This document shows positions 58,704 through 64,000 of a DNA stretch of 64,000 nt, one piece after another. Positions within the stretch are counted from its first letter, which is position 1, and each line of letters starts with the position of its first letter. The notes under the pieces are model-generated. The model saw only the letters and a list, made by a program, of their open reading frames with translations. It was not told the DNA's origin and did not search any database. This DNA comes from Silene latifolia (Eukaryota > Streptophyta > Magnoliopsida > Caryophyllales > Caryophyllaceae). Where the stretch lies: assembly GCF_048544455.1 (NCBI RefSeq), contig NC_133538.1, positions 252,946,491 through 253,010,490 of the forward strand, read 5' to 3'. The position numbers were made by a program, and so were the translations under genes.

Positions 58704-60118
58704 CTAAGGGCTTCCTTGTTCATCATTTGTGCCCTCAATTTCTTTATCTACTTCATCCAATTCTGGAAGTTCATCCCTGGATAGTCGAAAATCAGGTTCG
58801 TTCAAATCTTCTTCCTCATCTTGTTCAGCTTTGTCAAACATATTATTCTCATCAAAAACAACATGAACACTTTCTTCGATGCATAAGGTTCTTTTATTGA
58901 AAACCTTATATGCTTTACTATGATTAGAATAACCGACAAACACCGCTTCGTCACTTCTGGGATCGAATTTGCTTAATCTATTTTTGCCATTATTATGGAC
59001 AAAACATTTAATCCCAAAGCAACGTAGATGTGATATGTTAGGTTTACGTCCCTTAAGAAGCTCATAAGGAGTCTTCTTGAGAATGGGTCTAATCAACGCT
59101 TGATTATAAACATAGCCTGCAGTACTAATAGCCTCGGCCCAGAAATTTCGAGGTAGGCCGCTACACAACAACATCGTGTGTGCCATATCCTCCAATATTC
59201 TATTTATACGTTCAACAACACCATTTTGCTGTGGGGTTCGTGGTGCTGAGAAGTTATGCCCAACACCATTCTCTCTACAGTATTCTATAAAAGCATGGTT
59301 ATTAAATTTGGTGCCATGATCCGTACGAATGGAAACTAATTTTGATTTATACTTATTTTGGGCAAGCTTCATTAGAACTGCAAATTCTTCGAAAGTTGAA
59401 TTGAGAAGGATTGGCCAAACATATCTGAAATAATCATTAGAACGAAGACATACCTGGATCCACCTCTACTTCTTACCTTCATTGGGCCACAAAGATCCAT
59501 ATGCACGAGTTCTAGTGGTTCCTTGGTACTTACCATTCTCTTGTGTTTGAATGATGATCTCACATGTTTGCATCGGGCACATGAATCACATAACATTTCT
59601 TGATCGAATTTGATTGAGGGAAGTCCTTCAACCAAATCCCATTTCTTTAGCTTATTCAATGTTGTTGAATTTGTGTGAGCAAATCTTTTGTGCCAAAGGC
59701 ACGGATCATCTGTCGTTACTTTCATGCACGTGAATGAATTAGTAGGAATATTATTTAGATCAATCATATAAATATTCCTTCTACGGTGTCCTTCAAGCAC
59801 AACACTACTTGTTCCTTCAATTATTATTCGACAAGAATCTGAATAAAAGACAACTTTATTTCCTTTGTCACATAATTGAGAGATACTCAGTAAATTGTGT
59901 TTGAGACCACTAACAAGATAAACATCACTAATAGCATGAGAAGAGGATATTCCAATTTTACCAACACCGATGATCTTACCCTTCTTGTTATCACCAAATA
60001 TGACCTTACCTCCACCGAAAGGTTCAAGTGAAAGAAATAAATTTACATCTCCAGTCATGTGCCTTGAGCATCCACTATCAAGGTACCATAAGTTATTTTC
60101 TTTCACCATAACCTGCAA
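58704..60118 (-). pseudogene. Copia-2 protease and integrase
   Basis: WYLDSGCSRHMTGDVNLF carries the D-S-G active site of plant Copia proteases. The pre-integrase zinc block LWHKRFAHTNSTTLNKLKK ... CDSCARCKHVRSSF follows. The integrase core has HMDLCGPMKVRSRGGSRYVF (first Asp), then a break near 59400, RTDHGTKFNNHAFIEYC (second Asp) and SAPRTPQQNGVVERINR (catalytic Glu). The C-terminal part shows GRKPNISHLRCFGIKCFVHN and AVFVGYSNHSKAYKVFNKRT. Confidence 0.92.
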
Positions 60119-60285
60119 AATAATCAGATACAGTTTTTAGGTACCCAAGCTAAGTTGGGTCCTTTGACGTTAGTCACTCTAAAAACTAGATCTTTTCTAA
60201 CTCAAACCTTTTTTATAATTTTACGTTTTGGAGGCGAATGGGTTTGTTTAGGAACCGTCTTAGGTTGAGTTGTGGGTTCCTTATA

Positions 60286-62524
60286 TCATGGTCTTTCAGG
60301 TTGTTTTCGGGGAGCTTTGGTTTTGAAGGGCTCTTTAGGTTTAGGTGTTTGTTTTGATTTGGTAACTTTCTTGAAATCAAAGCTCATATCGTAGAACCAA
60401 CGATGATCATTGTTGCGTTCTTCACTTATAGTTGGTTTTGACGGGGTACAATCATTATCTTCGAAAGTAGTGTCAGATGCTTTAACAAAGTTGATTCCTT
60501 TTCTTAAATCCTGAGCATATTTGACACAATTTTCTTGGATATGTCCAGTATGACCACAGTAATTGCAAATCAAATATTCTGGTAAATTTGTATATTTTAT
60601 CCTTCTGAAATATCGTTCGGAAGGGGTTTAATTTGCATTTAGAGTGATCTCCACGACCATAGCACTCGTGCCCTAATCCCATTTTCATATTATCTGATTG
60701 CTCAGTTAGGAAATTTAGAACACGTGTACTACCTCCCCATTTTTCGTGAACCTTTCTAGCATGCAAGAGTAATTCTTTCAAAGATTGTATCTCTTCGTTG
60801 CATTTGGAATGGTCTGACTCTATGATCTTTGGAGGATGAGTCTCTTCATAATTGTCACAAAAGTTTTGCAATCTATCATTAAGAACTCGTACCGTCTCGG
60901 TATGCGTTCTTTTAGTATTTGAAAGAACGGTTTTAGATTTCTTTAATTGCTGAGTTAGAGATTCAATATCCTTCTTTTGATCTGAGATCACGGCTTCTCT
61001 AGCCGTAGCCTTGGACTCAAGAAGCTCTTTGACTTTCCTCAATTCCAATGTTATAGCTTCACTAGCTATAACTTTGGCTTAAAGATGCTTAATGTTGAGT
61101 TTCAGGTCTGAGGTTATAGCTTCATTAGCTATAACTTTAGACTGAAGAGCCTTCTTCTCAGCATTTGTCGTATCTGAAGTTGTAGCCATATTAGCTGTAA
61201 CTTTAGATTTGAGCTTTTTGGCCTTTACTTTAAGGAGGTGATTCTCTTCAGCAATATCGAGAATTTGTTCTTTCAAGTCTTTTAATTCCATCTCTTGTTC
61301 GTGACACTTATCAAGAGATTGTTCAAAATATTCAATTAAAGCATTCTTAGGCAATTTCTTAACACTTTTCTTAAGTTCAAGATAACTTACCTCTTCTTCT
61401 TCTTCTGAATCGGAATCTCCTAGGAAGCAGCAGTAGGAGTCTACGCTATCTTTATCATTGTCTGAGAAGAGGTCAAGACTAACGTTGCTTAGACATAGGT
61501 TAGCAACTTCTTCTTCTTCTGATACTTTGTCGTCCTCAGGGTCGAGATCTCCCCAGCATGATGCCATCATCACTTGCTTGAATTCCTTCTTGGTCTTCTC
61601 ACGTTTTGCTTTATCTTTAATTTTCTTCCATGTGGGACAATCCTTAATCATATGACTGGATTCTCCACACTTTAAGCATCCTCTACTAGCAAACGTATTC
61701 TTTGACTCATAAGTTTTTTTATTAGAGAACTTGTTGTTATTGTTGTTGAACGATTTTGCTTGCTTATTTATGAAGACGCGTTTGTTAAATCGTTTAGAAA
61801 ACAAAACCGTTTCGTCCTCTATTTCAACATCTTCTTCTTCCTTAGCAGAAGCTTTTAGAGCCATGCTCTTAGTGTTACTGGCCTCGGCCTCATCGTCTTC
61901 CAAGACGAGTTCATGAGCCATGAGAGCACCAATAAGTTCTGCGTAAGGAAGAGAAGTGAGATCTCTGACTTCTTCCATAACCGTGACCTTGGGATGCCAT
62001 TTCTTGGTTAGACTCCTAAGTACTTTTCTATCAATATCCTCGGAGTCAAAAGTTTTACCAAGATTTTTAAGCTCATTGACTGTAGTAGAAAATCGTGCTG
62101 ACATGCTATCAAGTGATTCATTCTTTTCCATTCTAAAAAGTTCATATTTTTGAATCAGCAGGTCAATGCGATATTTCCTTACAGCCGACGTTCCTTCATA
62201 GGCCAACTCAAGACCATCCCATATTTTCTTGGCCGAAGTGCAAGAAGAAAAACGATCGAATTCAGTCGATGTCATGCCGTTTTGTAACAGGCTTATCGCT
62301 TTTGAGTTTTTCTCAGCCTTCTTGTAATCAGCCTCAATATAGTCTTCTTCCTTTTTCTCATAGGTAGTGCCTTCCGAAGATGCAACCAAAAATTTGTTTG
62401 GTCCATTCTTGATGATCGTCTAGCACTCCCAATCATGTCCTTTTATATAGCGTGTCATCATATTTTTCCAAAGTCCATAATTCTTCCCATCAAAGACGGG
62501 ACACTTAAGATACTTGGAATCCAT
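60286..62524 (-). pseudogene. Copia-2 gag, long form with coiled coil and two zinc knuckles
   Basis: The ATG at 62524 opens MDSKYLKCPVFDGKNYGLWK. A TAG at 62420-62422 replaces the expected Trp in the DWEC-T motif. The UBN2-type core (FDRFSSCTSAKKIWDGLELA, RKYRIDLLIQKYELFRMEKN, LGKTFDSEDIDRKVLRSL) follows, then zinc knuckle CLKCGESSHMIKDC. A long acidic and coiled-coil region has repeated KVIANEAITSDLK-like units, and a TAA at about 61079 breaks it. A frameshift near 60570 precedes a second knuckle CNYCGHTGHIQENC. At about 740 residues this is a typical large SIRE gag. Confidence 0.9.
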
Positions 62525-62618
62525 TTCATACGTGTAAGGCAGCGGAATAAAAATAAAATAAAAAGATAAAAAGATAGACGGATCTAGCCTCTTTGCAATT
62601 AGGCAACCAAGAGCACGA

Positions 62619-62631
62619 GGCTGTGATACCA
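62619..62631 (-). other. Copia-2 primer-binding site
   Basis: On the minus strand TGGTATCACAGCC lies two bases inside the 5' LTR end (62634). It is one base off the standard TGGTATCAGAGC of initiator tRNA-Met. Confidence 0.9.
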
Positions 62632-62633
62632 AT

Positions 62634-64000
62634 TGAAGAGTCTATCACACCCGAAATACTCGAGAGGGGGGGAGGTGAATTGAGTATTTAAAAACTTATG
62701 CCTTCTTTTTATTTTATATCAATGACTAATTACTTAAAGTTTATTAATTAAATGTTAAATAATTAACTAAGTGATTATGAACGTAATGAAATGAACGAAA
62801 AGAAAAACTGTAAGGACACACGATATTTGAAGTGGTTCAGCTTCACACGTCGAAGCCTACGTCCACTATTCTCGATTAAGAATTTTAGTACCTTTCTCCG
62901 AATTACAAAATTATCAACCCACTTGTATAGCTAACCCTAACTATAACTCAATTTGAATATCACTGGATATTCGGTTTTGACTATCTTAAGTTACTAAGAA
63001 AGCACTTGATTGTTCTTCTAAGTGTTCACACAATTGAACGAGTAAGAAACAATATGAAGCACTATTATCTTAAGACGTAACCTTTAGAAAAGTAAGCAAA
63101 TTAAAGAGCACGACTTTTCGCAAGATTTTACAAACGCAAAACAATAAAAATAGCCAATTAAAAATTAAACTCAATTTTGTTTGCAAGGGATTTTTAATAT
63201 TTCGAAAAGCTTAACTAGAATAAAGAATGATCATATGTATTTATAGTAGAGGAAAGAACTAGGGTTTGCACGAAACCCTAGGATGCCGTGAGATAGGCGG
63301 TTTATCTCGCAAGAGATAAATCTCTATCTCTTTCCTAATTCAATCCAAGATATATTAGTTTAGGTAAATAAGATAAAAGTGAGTCTTATTTTTCTATAAC
63401 TATATCTTTAAGATTTTCAGATAAGTAAACAAATTAAATCATGAATATATTTAAGATAGGAAAATAGCTTATAAAAATATAAGCTAGATTTAATTAGATA
63501 GGTTACTTGTACTAGAGGACTTGTAAAACCTAAAGGTTCAAAGCCAGCAGCCGAAACCCTAGGCCCGTGTCCATCTAGACGAAAATCCCTTTTCTTGGAT
63601 TAGGGTTAGGTTAAAATAAACTAGCAAACCCTAGGTAGCATGACGACCCATTAGTCGTTTTACTAACCAATAGAGACATGCAAGTTATCCATTATAACAA
63701 CCCATAATTCATCTCTACTATATACACATATGATTTTGAAATATGTTTAAAGAATTTTATCCTTTGAAAAATGATTTTAAAACTATTAAAATCATACCAT
63801 TAAAATGCTACCTAAAGTTATGGTAGAAACAGCTATAACTTTAAGTTTGGTAGGTAAAGTTATAGGTGAAATAGCTTTAACTTTACCTTCCCAATATTCT
63901 TTTATTAAGATACCGTCATTAGATGAAGACCTATACTAGCTAATCTTCCTGGAGATCTTCAGTGATAGGATCTTCTCTTTATCTTGACCAAAAGCTCTTC
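62634..64000 (-). repeat. Copia-2 5' LTR, truncated by the window end
   Basis: It starts TGAAGAGTCTATCACACC and matches 50689-52016 plus 53830-53860 nearly throughout. About 300 bp of the LTR lie beyond 64000. It lacks the solo LTR and so shows the pre-insertion state. Confidence 0.93.

Larger units (their letters stand above)
50689..64000 (-). mobile_element. Copia-2: SIRE-type Copia element with an extra 3' ORF (runs off the window)
   Basis: On the minus strand: 5' LTR (from beyond 64000 to 62634), PBS, gag with two zinc knuckles, protease, integrase, reverse transcriptase, RNase H, an extra ORF of about 530 codons, PPT and 3' LTR (54186-50689, interrupted by a solo LTR). Element size, large gag and an ORF after RNase H fit the SIRE/Maximus lineage. 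The two LTRs are very similar by eye. The left flank is ACCAT (50684-50688); the other TSD copy is outside the window. Confidence 0.9.

Noticed and set aside
56814..62524. Copia-2 as a functional autonomous element
   Set aside because: Stops at 62420, about 61079 and about 57183, plus frameshifts near 60570, 59400 and 58200, prevent a continuous polyprotein.
1..64000. tRNA, rRNA genes or CRISPR-like arrays
   Set aside because: No tRNA cloverleaf, rRNA block or spacer-repeat array was seen. The tandem arrays present have no unique spacers and fit minisatellites.

Overview
The window is plant nuclear heterochromatin, almost certainly from a dicot. It is AT-rich, has no intact single-copy host gene, and consists of LTR retrotransposons (Copia, and Gypsy of the Athila and Tat types), CACTA and hAT DNA transposons, minisatellites and one broken plant-mobile-domain gene. 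The species cannot be fixed from the sequence alone; a Caryophyllales-type repeat landscape is only a guess. Boundaries were read by eye from terminal repeats, target-site duplications (TSDs), primer-binding sites (PBS) and polypurine tracts (PPT). Nothing was searched or aligned by program.

Layout. 1-15.6 kb looks like the 3' part of a plus-strand Tat/Ogre-type Gypsy element. It holds a minus-strand, multi-exon plant-mobile-domain (PMD) gene (9143 to 1799), two minisatellites (11.3-12.6 kb), a degraded PPT and an LTR from about 12.9 kb. The PMD gene is split in an exon by a CACTA element (3065-7516, TSD ACG), and an internally deleted Copia remnant (9438-10494, TSD ATAAC) sits upstream of it. 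15.6-15.95 kb is a short chromovirus-like LTR. 15.96-26.25 kb is a minus-strand Copia element (Copia-1) whose integrase/reverse-transcriptase segment occurs twice head to tail and whose two LTRs are strongly diverged, so it looks like a recombinant of two related elements.

From 26.25 kb to the window end the insertions are nested. An Athila-type element (Athila-2) entered the 5' LTR of Copia-1 at about 26250. Its LTR was split by a CACTA element (CACTA-2, 26287-46168, TSD GTT). CACTA-2 received another Athila-type element (Athila-1, 28077-44449), and Athila-1 received a hAT element (31535-36712, TSD GCATGGAC). The interior of Athila-2 was hit by a SIRE-type Copia element (Copia-2, 50689 to beyond 64000), whose 3' LTR received an Athila solo LTR (52017-53829, TSD AGATC).

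How the genes work together. Each autonomous-type element once encoded its own mobilisation proteins: gag, protease, integrase, reverse transcriptase and RNase H for the Copia elements, and a BED/DUF659/dimerisation transposase for hAT. All are broken by stops or frameshifts. Athila-1 keeps gag and protease plus a downstream ATHILA-type ORF but has no visible reverse transcriptase or integrase, so it would have depended on a partner. Both CACTA elements lack a visible transposase. The points most worth a second look are the antisense PMD gene in a Tat-like element, the histone-H3-tail-like N terminus of the Athila-1 downstream ORF, the recombinant Copia-1, the twin BED ORFs around a 73-bp minisatellite in hAT, and recurrent short inverted motifs in the SIRE and Athila elements.
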